Shown: positions 1-7,812, counted from the first letter of the stretch. The stretch: 12,113 nt of DNA from CAZSTA01 sp964609495 [NCBI: uncultured bacterium] (GCA_964609495.1 CAZSTA010000104.1:1-12113); one strand, 5' to 3'. The notes: generated by a model not told the origin, from the letters alone. Made by a program: numbers and translations.

Positions 1-80
1 CCCTCCCTTTTGGTTTTTGAACTTATAATCGGGGGTATCATATTCTTAGTTCTTCATTAGGGAGTTAAAGACTAATTCCC

Positions 81-180
81 CCCTCACCCTGGCCCTCTCC
101 CACAAGGGGAGAGGGGACATCGAGATAGAGCTTATCTACTCAGTTCCCCCTCTCTCAATGGGAGGGGGATAGGGGGAGGG
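81..180. repeat. Pair of inverted REP-like palindromic units (BIME-like)
   Basis: Two C/G-rich units face each other. The left unit (81-116) has a tail CCCTCACCCTGG followed by a hairpin, stem 93-101 with 107-115. The right unit (146-180), read on the opposite strand, starts CCCTCCCCCTAT and continues as a similar hairpin, with one short stem 146-152/162-168. Over the first 22 positions the units agree at 18, and both end in a GAGAGGGG-type arm. They are separated by about 29 A+T-richer bases. This tail-plus-hairpin design, in inverted pairs between genes, is that of REP/BIME elements moved by RAYT transposases in other bacteria. No RAYT gene is present here. Confidence 0.65.
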
Positions 181-233
181 CGATTTATGATGTCAGATCC
201 CCTTTTATATGCTCCCCTGCCTCTATATCTCAG

Positions 234-262
234 TTTACAAAAATACCTTGATGTGATATAAT
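234..262 (+). promoter_or_regulatory. Sigma-70 promoter of the GH42 gene
   Basis: A TTTACA -35 box (234-239) and a perfect TATAAT -10 box (257-262) are separated by 17 bp. The -10 is preceded by TG (254-255), giving an extended -10. Transcription would begin near 269, leaving a leader of about 60 nt that ends in the AAGGAGG ribosome site (311-317), 10 nt before the ATG at 328. Confidence 0.75.
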
Positions 263-327
263 TAATTTGTGGAATTGTTGGAATTAGGTCAAAGTAAAAA
301 CAAAATTCAAAAGGAGGTTTAACTGTT

Positions 328-2442
328 ATGTTTCTATACGGCGCTCAATTCTTTAGACCACCTAATCCGCCTCGTGCGGAGAGGGCTAGAGATCTAAAAA
401 GGCTAGCTGAGGAATTAAAATTTAATGTTATTAAGATCTGGCCTATGTGGAATTGGTGTAACCCCGAAGAGGGGATATACGTATTTGATGAGGTGGAAGA
501 GATATTCGCTGAATGCGACAAATTAGGAGTGAAGGTAGTAGTAAATACCATTTTGGAGAACGCCCCTTATTGGCTTGATAGGAAGTATCCTGAGGCAAGA
601 TATGTAAACGCCAACGGTCGGGCGATAACCTTGGGAGGCAACTCCAACACTCAATCGGGGGGACATCCCGGCTTATGCTTAGATCATCCAAGAGTTAAGG
701 AAGCAGCCGCTGATTTCTTAATAAACTTAGCTAAAGTGGCAAAGCCGCACCCCTCGATGTTCGTTTGGGATTGTTGGAATGAACCTCATAATGAGCCAGT
801 GTGGTGTACCAGCTTCTGGGGAAACGCAGGCGATATGGTCTTCTGCTATTGTCCCAATACTCGGAAGGAGTTCGTCAAGTGGCTTCAGGATAAGTATAAC
901 GATGATATCGAGGCTCTGAACGAGGCTTGGGTCAGGAGATTCGTCTCTTGGGATGATGTTAATCCACCAGTGAGGCATGGAACTTACGCCGACTGGCTCG
1001 ATTGGAGAAGATTTATGCTCGATAGCATGGCTGATCAGATGGAGTTTCGATATCGGACTCTGAAGGAGATAGATCCTGATCATCCGGTTATGAGCCATGC
1101 TGGAGCTACCCCTCCGATGGACCCTGGCACTATCACCGCCGCTGATTGTTGGAAGTTAGCTGCTCCTATCGATAAGTGGGGAACTTCTATCTTTCCCAAG
1201 TGGTTCACGATAACTCCTGCTCAATTCGCGATGCGCCTTGACATAACGAGGAGCAGTGCCGGGGGGAAGGAGATATGGATAAGCGAGCTTCAGGGAGGCA
1301 TCGGAAAGATTAGGGGTATATTCGCCAGCCCTCAGGTTGAGCCTAACGATATTCGCCTCTGGAACTGGACAGGAGTAGCTTACGGAGCTAAGGCGATTAT
1401 GTATTGGTGCTATCGAGCGGAGGCGACTTCAACTGAATCCTCCGGTTATGGTTTAGTGAGAAGGGATGGCTCGATAACCCCTCGCGCGAAAGAGGCGGAG
1501 AGAAATTGCCAACTGCTTCAGAAGTACTCGGATATAATAGCTGAATATAAGCCTGAACCTCAGGTTGCCATCCTCTATGATCCTGATAATATGATCTTGA
1601 ATTATGCGATGGAGGGCAATGAAGAGGTGTTCACTTCCTCCTACAAAGGATACTATCAGGCGGTTTGGGAGAGCGATCTCATAGCTGAATTCACAAGGCC
1701 TGAGCAGTTAAGCACGCTCTCTCATAAAGTGTTGATCACTCCCTTCCCTATGATCATAAGCGAGAAGACGGCGGAGGGCATTCGCAGGTTTGTTGAAGGA
1801 GGAGGGACTCTTATAGCCGAGACCAGCTTTGGATTGTTTGATATCAACGGAATGCAAAATCAGGCTGTCCCCTTCAAGCTGGAGGATGTCTTTGGCGTTA
1901 AGGAGGACGAGGTCCTTTACACGAACCCTGACACCTATCCGTCTGCTAAGGATATCTACCATTCTCCAAGGCTAACTTTCGAAGTTCCAGACTTGCCTTA
2001 CAAAATTGAATTCCAAGCTAGGGTATTCGTTACACCTCTGCATCTAACTACTGCCGAATCTCTCGCTCGTTATGGGGATATGGATGTTGTCGCTCACAAC
2101 AAGTTTGGCGAGGGAGAGGTCTTCTACTTCGGAACCAGCTTGGGGAATAGCATCTTCTCGGGTGATCGTATCGCCAAGGAGATAGTCAAGAAACTTCTAA
2201 GGGATAGGTGTAAACCAGTGATCAGCGGTTACAGAACTCGTCCCCGCTTGCTCTCGACTGATAAGGGGACTTTACTGGTGGTTATAAATGACGCCAAGAC
2301 CGCTGTTACCGAGGATATCACTTTACCAGCTTCCTATAGTTCGGCGGAAAACATCCACACTAACACGGTGGTGGATGTTGAGAATAACAAACTCACGGTC
2401 AGCATAGGGGCTGAGGATGTTACTGTTTGGCATTTATCATAG
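328..2442 (+). CDS. Glycoside hydrolase family 42, beta-galactosidase-type
   Basis: 704 residues, no signal peptide, so probably cytoplasmic; GH42 enzymes of this size release terminal beta-galactosyl (sometimes other) sugars from oligosaccharides with retention of configuration. Residues 1-390 form the TIM barrel: the opening segment with WPMWNW and PEEGIYVFDE is typical. The acid/base is Glu152 in WNEP, and the nucleophile is Glu320 in ISELQGG, close to the positions of the Thermus A4 enzyme. Residues about 410-615 match the trimerisation domain, followed by a small beta domain. Of the four family zinc cysteines, three are visible (Cys117, Cys173, Cys175), but the fourth position appears to be Thr178. 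The ATG is supported by AAGGAGG 10 nt upstream. The gene probably stands alone, since the next start is 146 nt away. The exact substrate cannot be read from sequence. Confidence 0.9.
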   Translation: MFLYGAQFFRPPNPPRAERARDLKRLAEELKFNVIKIWPMWNWCNPEEGIYVFDEVEEIFAECDKLGVKVVVNTILENAPYWLDRKYPEARYVNANGRAITLGGNSNTQSGGHPGLCLDHPRVKEAAADFLINLAKVAKPHPSMFVWDCWNEPHNEPVWCTSFWGNAGDMVFCYCPNTRKEFVKWLQDKYNDDIEALNEAWVRRFVSWDDVNPPVRHGTYADWLDWRRFMLDSMADQMEFRYRTLKEIDPDHPVMSHAGATPPMDPGTITAADCWKLAAPIDKWGTSIFPKWFTITPAQFAMRLDITRSSAGGKEIWISELQGGIGKIRGIFASPQVEPNDIRLWNWTGVAYGAKAIMYWCYRAEATSTESSGYGLVRRDGSITPRAKEAERNCQLLQKYSDIIAEYKPEPQVAILYDPDNMILNYAMEGNEEVFTSSYKGYYQAVWESDLIAEFTRPEQLSTLSHKVLITPFPMIISEKTAEGIRRFVEGGGTLIAETSFGLFDINGMQNQAVPFKLEDVFGVKEDEVLYTNPDTYPSAKDIYHSPRLTFEVPDLPYKIEFQARVFVTPLHLTTAESLARYGDMDVVAHNKFGEGEVFYFGTSLGNSIFSGDRIAKEIVKKLLRDRCKPVISGYRTRPRLLSTDKGTLLVVINDAKTAVTEDITLPASYSSAENIHTNTVVDVENNKLTVSIGAEDVTVWHLS

Positions 2443-2454
2443 TGATTTCCTCGC

Positions 2455-2484
2455 TTGTCCCTCGGGGTTTAGAAGATAGATAAT
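2455..2484 (+). promoter_or_regulatory. Possible promoter of the PEGA kinase operon
   Basis: TTGTCC (2455-2460, four of six consensus bases) and GATAAT (2479-2484, five of six) lie 18 bp apart in the gap after the glycoside hydrolase. Transcription would start near 2491, about 98 nt before the kinase ATG. This is weaker than the other promoters in the window, and read-through from the upstream gene is an alternative. Confidence 0.35.
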
Positions 2485-2547
2485 TGGAGATCAGGTTTGC
2501 TCGCTCAACATCTTCTATTTTCCAATTCCAGAGAAGGAGGAGCTGGG

Positions 2548-2607
2548 GTGAGATACCTACCGGTCGTTAAATCGGAAGGTGAGAAGTTATGGAGGGGAAA
2601 TTTCTAG
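2548..2607 (+). CDS. Possible 19-codon leader ORF overlapping the kinase start
   Basis: A GTG at 2548 has a better ribosome site (AAGGAGG, 2534-2540, spacing 7) than the kinase itself (AAGGTG, 2576-2581). Its frame runs 19 codons to a TAG at 2605-2607, overlapping the kinase start in another frame. Translating ribosomes would pass over the kinase ribosome site and terminate 16 nt inside the kinase gene, which is the geometry of translational coupling. The encoded peptide has no recognisable motif. It could be chance: a purine-rich stretch followed by a GTG is not rare. Confidence 0.25.
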   Translation: MRYLPVVKSEGEKLWRGNF

Positions 2608-5075
2608 GTGGTAAGAGATATAAGATCCTAGATAAGATCGGTCGAGGGGGAATGGCCACGATATATCTGGGTGAACAAGTAATCCTGGAACGTAAGGTAG
2701 CTATAAAGCTTATGCGGCCCTCCTTTATCGAAAATGAGAATCTAGTCCAAAGCTTCATCCACGAAGCGCAAATGGCGGCCCACCTGAGTCATACTAATAT
2801 CATTCATATCTATGATTTCGGATATGAAGAGGGACAGCTCTATATGGTTATGGAGTATGTGGATGGCCCAGATCTAAAGAATCTTTTGGCTCAGGAAGCT
2901 CCCTTATCCCCTCAGAGAGCCATTAAGATCGCTATCCAGATTTGTGAAGCCCTAGACTACTCCCATAACTTCTCCGACAATCTGGTTAAAGGGGGAGTAA
3001 CTCACCGAGATATCAAACCTGGGAATATACTCTTGACTGATGATGATTTAGTCAAGATCAGCGATTTCGGTATCGCTCAGGTATCCTCTTCTTTGCTATC
3101 CCCAGAAGAAACGCCTTCAGGCCATACGGGAACTCCAGTTTATATGTCTCCAGAGCAAGCTAGGGGAGAGATAGTCGATCACCGAACTGATATCTACTCC
3201 ACAGGTCTTATTCTCTCCGAGATGCTCACTGGGGAGCCACCTTTCTTAAGTCACGATATCCGAGCAGTGTTACATAAGCATGTCTATGAGCTTCCTCCTT
3301 CTCCTAGGAAGAGAAATCCTTTCGTTCCCGAGGAATTGGAGAGGATCATTTTTAAAGCGTTATCTAAGCGGAGGGAGGATCGCTATCAAAGTGCCGAACA
3401 GATGGCCGAGGATATGAGAGCGATCGATTTATCTTCCTTCGGTTCCCTGGAGATAACCTCCGTCCCCTCTCCAGCTCGGATCATCATCAACGGGGTGAGA
3501 TGTTCAAGAGAAACACCAGCTCTCTTCGAGGGTGTTCCCGAGGGAAGCTATGAGTTGGAGATACGCAAGGGCGATTATGATATTTTTCGCAAGGAAATAG
3601 AGGTAAAACCTGGAGAGCCGAGGAGGGTAAAAGCCCTGCTAACCGCTGAGGAGGGTCTTGGCTCGATAAAGGTTAGCTCCGATCCAGGTGGAGCAAAGAT
3701 ATACATAGACGAAAGTTATCAAGGTTCGACTCCTCCTAGGCAGGATATTCTATCCTGTCGCGTCTCCTGGTTAGTAGAAAATTTAGAACCAGGCAAGCAT
3801 ATACTTAGAGTCGCTAAAGATGGATATCGCGATTATGAGGAGGAAGTCGAGATTAGATCTGGGCAGGTGGAGAGTATAAATTGTGAATTGATACCCCTTA
3901 TCTCCAGAGATATTTCTATGAGTAAAGATGATACCTTACCCAGTCTTGAGAGACAAAAGGAGTTAGAAGCCTTTTTAGAGGAGAAAATCCTAGATATAGT
4001 TGAGGAGGAAGACCTAGATGAGATAATAGATGTTAAGAAAAATAAACGCAGAAGCTCTATAAGGTTTGCCATCCTCGTCTCTCTATCTTTTTTGATCCTG
4101 TTTTTATCCCTATTAGGCATATATTACTATCGAGGGTCTCAGGTCAAAGAGGAGGTAGAGATGATAGCTATTTGTTCTCTTCCCCTTGAAGCTAGGGTGT
4201 TTATGGATGAGGAATACCTAGGAAAGACTCCTCTAACCTTAAAGCCACCGCCTTTGGGTGAGCATCAACTCAGGTTATTTCTGCCCGGCTATGAGAGTTG
4301 GAAGGGAGAATTAAAGACCGAGGGAGATTCGGAGATATATGTCGTTCTTAAAGAGGATGAAGATTCCCCCGAGGTATTAGGAGTCGGATCGACAATCCCT
4401 ACTCCTGGTCAACCACTTGTCTTGAAAGCTATCATCAAAGATAACTCATTTGTCGAGAAAGCATCCCTCTTCTATAGAAGATTGGGAGAGAAGGATTGGC
4501 GTGGCTCTCAAGATTTCGAATTGATCTCCTCCGAGGATAATGAGTATCAAGCAATCGTTCCCTCTAGCGAGTTAGGAAATGGCATCCAGTATTATTTGGA
4601 GGTAAGCGATGGGGCGAACTCGACTAGATTTCCGAGTAAGGATTTGATAGCGGTTAAGCTCGAATCTCCCGTTATGATCGCTTCAACCGATAGGATTGGC
4701 GGAGAGGAACAAGTTGCTCTTAGTCAACCAAAGATAGTATCGCCTCCGGTGGAAAGTAAGCCCCCTTTAAAGATCTCCGTAATACCAATAGCGTCCGCCC
4801 AGGAGGCGAAAGAGGTGCCCCCACCTCCTCTCGAATCACCCGAGGTCGGAGATGAGGGGAGATTCAGCTCACTTAAGATCGATTCCAAACCTGTGGGAAG
4901 TAAGATATATTTGAACGATGAGTTTTTAGGATACGCTCCTCTCCTCAGATATCATCTTTCCTCCGGTCGATATAGGGTGAAGATCGCCAAAGATGGCTTC
5001 CACAATTGGCAGGCTATGATCAAGATCAGAGAGGGAGAGGATATGAATTTAGATGTTGAGCTTAAAGCCTACTAA
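2589..5075 (+). CDS. Transmembrane Ser/Thr protein kinase with four PEGA modules
   Basis: 828 residues. The kinase domain is at 11-275, with Gly loop GRGGM (18-22), Lys40, Glu59, HRD with catalytic Asp141, Asn146, DFG at 159-161 and SPE at 187-189. All key residues are present, so it should be active (PknB/Hanks type). Two PEGA modules follow in the cytoplasm (285-352 and 358-433, the second with about 11 extra residues). An acidic linker, a basic KKNKRR stop and one membrane segment (493-514) come next. Outside lie a third PEGA (525-590), an Ig/Fn3-like beta module with a YYLEVSDG strand (about 595-695), a Pro-rich spacer (700-758) and a C-terminal PEGA (760-828). The ATG is the first start after in-frame stops at 2568 and 2580. 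The downstream gene, 18 nt away, also carries PEGA modules, so the two products probably act together at the envelope. Kinase targets are not evident. Confidence 0.9.
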   Translation: MEGKFLGGKRYKILDKIGRGGMATIYLGEQVILERKVAIKLMRPSFIENENLVQSFIHEAQMAAHLSHTNIIHIYDFGYEEGQLYMVMEYVDGPDLKNLLAQEAPLSPQRAIKIAIQICEALDYSHNFSDNLVKGGVTHRDIKPGNILLTDDDLVKISDFGIAQVSSSLLSPEETPSGHTGTPVYMSPEQARGEIVDHRTDIYSTGLILSEMLTGEPPFLSHDIRAVLHKHVYELPPSPRKRNPFVPEELERIIFKALSKRREDRYQSAEQMAEDMRAIDLSSFGSLEITSVPSPARIIINGVRCSRETPALFEGVPEGSYELEIRKGDYDIFRKEIEVKPGEPRRVKALLTAEEGLGSIKVSSDPGGAKIYIDESYQGSTPPRQDILSCRVSWLVENLEPGKHILRVAKDGYRDYEEEVEIRSGQVESINCELIPLISRDISMSKDDTLPSLERQKELEAFLEEKILDIVEEEDLDEIIDVKKNKRRSSIRFAILVSLSFLILFLSLLGIYYYRGSQVKEEVEMIAICSLPLEARVFMDEEYLGKTPLTLKPPPLGEHQLRLFLPGYESWKGELKTEGDSEIYVVLKEDEDSPEVLGVGSTIPTPGQPLVLKAIIKDNSFVEKASLFYRRLGEKDWRGSQDFELISSEDNEYQAIVPSSELGNGIQYYLEVSDGANSTRFPSKDLIAVKLESPVMIASTDRIGGEEQVALSQPKIVSPPVESKPPLKISVIPIASAQEAKEVPPPPLESPEVGDEGRFSSLKIDSKPVGSKIYLNDEFLGYAPLLRYHLSSGRYRVKIAKDGFHNWQAMIKIREGEDMNLDVELKAY

Positions 5076-5093
5076 CATTTTAGGGATAGATGT

Positions 5094-6800
5094 ATGGTTA
5101 GAATATCTCTGGCTTTGATAATCTTATCTATTCTGCACTCCTCGGCGTTCGGGATGGATATAGGAAGTAAAGTGGCTACTTTCACTCTTCCGAATACGAG
5201 AGGGGAATTAGTGAAGCTCTCGGATTATGAGGATAAACGGAAGATAATATACTTCTGGTCCATAGCTATGCCTATATGCCAGCAAGAGATGATCGAATTA
5301 GATGATTTTTACCAGAGGTTCAAAGATTCGATAATAGTCATAGCTATAGCTGAGGAAGAGGATGAAAAGGACAAGGAGAAGGTAAGAAAGTTTGTTAAGG
5401 AGCGAGATATCGACTTTCCAGTGCTATTTGATGAGGGAAGAGTAAGTGAGCTTTACCATACGGATTGGATCGTTCCCTATCTATATCTAGTTGAGGAAGA
5501 TGGACTTATCTCCTACGAGCGAAGAGGAGTTCCTTATCCTATAGAAGATGATCTAGAGAAGATAATACCCAAGGGAGGGGTAAATATATCGTCTGAGCCA
5601 CCTGAGGCAGAGGTTTATATAAATGGAGTATATCGAGGAAGGACTCCGATTCTCATCACGGGATTAATCGTAGGAGATTATCAAGTGCGATTGAGTAGGG
5701 AAGGTTATGTGGATTGGAGTCAAGAGGCAAGGATATCGAATGGGAAAATCGATCGATTAAATATCAGATTGGAGAGGGCGAAAGCTTCCCTGGAGATAAT
5801 ATCTACTCCTCTGCAAGCGGAGATCTATATCGATAGGGAATATTATAGTCTCTCTCCTGCTTTGATAGGGGAGTTATCACCTGGGACCTATCTGATCGAA
5901 ATTGTGAAGTTAGGATATGATGAGTGGAGGGGGAATGTGGAACTCTCCCCTGGGGAGACCAAAGGGTTAGAGGTTACCCTGAATATACCGACTAGTAGCT
6001 TTCGAATCGTCTCCTTTCCCCCTTCCTCCAGCGTCTATTTGAACGATGAATATAAGGGAGAGACCCCTCTATATATCGAGAGGATACCGGTGGGGATTTA
6101 TCAGTTGAGGGTATCCAAGCCGGGATATGAAGAGTTCACCGATATCATCGGGATAAACGCGGGAAACGAAAATTCCCGAAGGGTATATCTTCATAAAGCC
6201 GCTTATTCCAAGTTGGTGATAACCTCCGATCCTGAGGGGGCAGAGGTCTATTTAGATGGTGAATTTAAAGGGAGGACTCCCCTGATTGAGCTTCAATTAA
6301 TGCCGAGAGGTTATGAGATCAAGGTTGTGAAAGAGGGATATATCTCTTGGTATGAGAGTATCGAGTTGTTCCCTGGAAGGTCTAGGAAGTTGGAGATCAA
6401 GCTAGATCGAGATCAGAGGTTCATTACCCCAGTCGATTCTTGTGAACAGGCGAAGGATTATTATGAGAAGGGCAAGGCTTATCTGGATGAAAATAAACTG
6501 GAAGAGGCGATAGAAGCCTATGGTGAGGCGCTGGAGATCGCTCCTAATTGTGTTGAAACCTATCGGGGCTTAGGCACAGCTTATGAGAGGCAAGGGAAGC
6601 TGGATGAATCTGCTTTTTGGTATGAGAAGGCTATAGAGATCGCCTCTTTAGACCTCGATCTCTATTATGAGTTAGGTCGAATCTATATAGCTCAAGATAG
6701 AATTGAGGAGGCTATAGAGCTATACAACAGAGCCTTGAGTATAGATCCAGAAGATCCTCAAATAAAAGGGGCTTTAGATGAGATATATCAGGTGAAGTGA
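5094..6800 (+). CDS. Exported thioredoxin-like protein with four PEGA and TPR repeats
   Basis: 568 residues. Residues 1-20 are a Sec signal peptide, probably cut after SSAFG. Residues 22-155 have a TlpA/AhpC-TSA thioredoxin-like fold: FW at 54-55, cis-proline Pro128 and a following YLYLVEEDG strand. The active site reads AMPIC, however, so the first cysteine of CXXC is Met59 and only Cys62 remains. It is therefore unlikely to be an ordinary disulfide exchanger. Four PEGA modules follow at about 161-230, 231-299, 301-370 and 372-440, each with the pattern (R/E)TP, G-x-Y and GY-x-x-W/F. About three TPRs fill 448-565. The ATG has AGGGA (5082-5086) 7 nt upstream. The gene lies 18 nt behind the kinase gene, so co-transcription is likely. 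I infer a periplasmic or wall-associated scaffold or sensor partner of the kinase, and its exact role is unknown. Confidence 0.85.
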   Translation: MVRISLALIILSILHSSAFGMDIGSKVATFTLPNTRGELVKLSDYEDKRKIIYFWSIAMPICQQEMIELDDFYQRFKDSIIVIAIAEEEDEKDKEKVRKFVKERDIDFPVLFDEGRVSELYHTDWIVPYLYLVEEDGLISYERRGVPYPIEDDLEKIIPKGGVNISSEPPEAEVYINGVYRGRTPILITGLIVGDYQVRLSREGYVDWSQEARISNGKIDRLNIRLERAKASLEIISTPLQAEIYIDREYYSLSPALIGELSPGTYLIEIVKLGYDEWRGNVELSPGETKGLEVTLNIPTSSFRIVSFPPSSSVYLNDEYKGETPLYIERIPVGIYQLRVSKPGYEEFTDIIGINAGNENSRRVYLHKAAYSKLVITSDPEGAEVYLDGEFKGRTPLIELQLMPRGYEIKVVKEGYISWYESIELFPGRSRKLEIKLDRDQRFITPVDSCEQAKDYYEKGKAYLDENKLEEAIEAYGEALEIAPNCVETYRGLGTAYERQGKLDESAFWYEKAIEIASLDLDLYYELGRIYIAQDRIEEAIELYNRALSIDPEDPQIKGALDEIYQVK

Positions 6801-6924
6801 TGATTTATTGCTCTCTCCTCCTGTTCCCAGCTAGATACATCCTCCTTCTCATTTTCCGGTCTCCTTAGTTAATATATAGCATACTGATAGGCCATATCTA
6901 GAATATCAAAAGGAGAGAATCGGT

Positions 6925-7707
6925 ATGAAAGAATACGACCGAGTTGACGCTGCCTTCTACGACTACTACTCTACCGGACTAGAAGGTGATGTGGAGTTCT
7001 ATGTCGAAGAAGCTCAAAAAGCCGGCTCTCCGGTCTTGGAGATTGGTTGTGGGACAGGTCGTATTCTGATTCCTGTTGCTGAGTCAGGCCTCACCATTGT
7101 TGGCCTCGACTATGCTCCAGCTATGCTCTCGATAGCCAGGAAGAAGATCTCCAGACTCAGCACTGGAACTCAACAGCGCATCGAGCTAGTAGAAGGTGAC
7201 ATGCGTAATTTCTCGTTGGGTCAGCGTTTCAAACTCATTATGATCCCTTATCGAGCCTTCCTCCACCTGTTGACTCCCGAGGAGCAACGACAAGCACTGG
7301 GTTGCATTCGTGAGCACCTGACGGACGATGGACATCTAATCCTCAATATCTTCGATCCAAGACTGGATATCATCGTCGCACATTGCGGACCCTCCGGAGC
7401 TACTATGAATAAGGACTCGGAGTTTATTCATTTTGATAGAGGGCATCGGGTTATGGTCTGGGATAGTCGTCAATACGACCCTGAGCATCAGATGATCGAG
7501 CAGTATTTCATCTTTGAGGAGCTAGACAATGAGGGGAGGGTGATCTCAAAGACCTATAGTTTATATACTCTTCGCTACATTTATCGCTATGAGATGCAGT
7601 ATCTATTAGAGCTGTGCGGCTATAGAATCGAAGCCTTGTATGGAGACTTTCAGCGCGGACCTTTCCGATACGGTGGTGAGCAAATCTGGGTTGTCTGTAA
7701 AAGTTAA
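6925..7707 (+). CDS. Class I SAM-dependent methyltransferase
   Basis: 260 residues, cytoplasmic. The SAM-binding fold is clear: motif I EIGCGTGR at 39-46, the acidic residue Asp62 at the end of strand 2 (VGLD), EGDMRNF with Asp92, and a strand-4 segment LIMIPYRAFLHL. The second half has an EQYFIFEEL strand and an aromatic-rich Arg/Tyr helix. This is a small-molecule-type methyltransferase of the Methyltransf_25 kind, but the acceptor cannot be told. The ATG has AGGAG (6911-6915) 9 nt upstream; I see no clear promoter in the 124-nt gap before it. A diverged paralogue follows directly. Arginine codons are largely CGN here, whereas flanking genes prefer AGA/AGG, which hints that the pair was acquired. 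Confidence 0.85.
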   Translation: MKEYDRVDAAFYDYYSTGLEGDVEFYVEEAQKAGSPVLEIGCGTGRILIPVAESGLTIVGLDYAPAMLSIARKKISRLSTGTQQRIELVEGDMRNFSLGQRFKLIMIPYRAFLHLLTPEEQRQALGCIREHLTDDGHLILNIFDPRLDIIVAHCGPSGATMNKDSEFIHFDRGHRVMVWDSRQYDPEHQMIEQYFIFEELDNEGRVISKTYSLYTLRYIYRYEMQYLLELCGYRIEALYGDFQRGPFRYGGEQIWVVCKS

Positions 7708-7718
7708 TCTCCTATAAT
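7691..7718 (+). promoter_or_regulatory. Promoter inside the 3' end of the first methyltransferase gene
   Basis: TTGTCT (7691-7696, four of six) and a perfect TATAAT (7713-7718) are 16 bp apart, straddling the stop codon of the first methyltransferase gene. Transcription from about 7725 would serve the second methyltransferase reading frame. No other gene start lies downstream on this strand before 8592. Confidence 0.45.
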
Positions 7719-7812
7719 ACGACACGAACGACTGATGGTAAAATTGCTTACGCAACTTCGTTTGTGTCGATCACGTTATAGGTCATTACAAATCTGCGGG
7801 AGTAATTTTTCT

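Larger units (their letters stand above)
1..327. other. Non-coding left edge of the window
   Basis: No open frame with a ribosome site and protein-like content is visible in these 327 bases on either strand. The stretch holds the REP-like palindromic pair (81-180), then an A+T-rich segment with the promoter (234-262) and ribosome site (311-317) of the downstream glycoside hydrolase. Bases 1-80 are unassigned. They contain an isolated TATAAT (24-29), but no -35 box can be matched to it. Confidence 0.6.

Noticed and set aside
24-29. TATAAT near the left edge
   Set aside because: No -35 box fits 16-18 bp upstream, and no gene follows at a suitable distance before the repeat pair.
81-180. CRISPR array
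   Set aside because: Only two units exist, in inverted orientation, with internal palindromes and no regular spacers.
443-1098. Minus-strand open frames inside the GH42 gene
   Set aside because: They lie antisense to a gene with clear catalytic motifs and show no protein-like features or ribosome sites of their own.
7735-7812. Upstream ATG extension of the second methyltransferase
   Set aside because: The 26 extra residues have no counterpart in the paralogue and the ATG has a poor ribosome site; the GTG at 7813 fits better.
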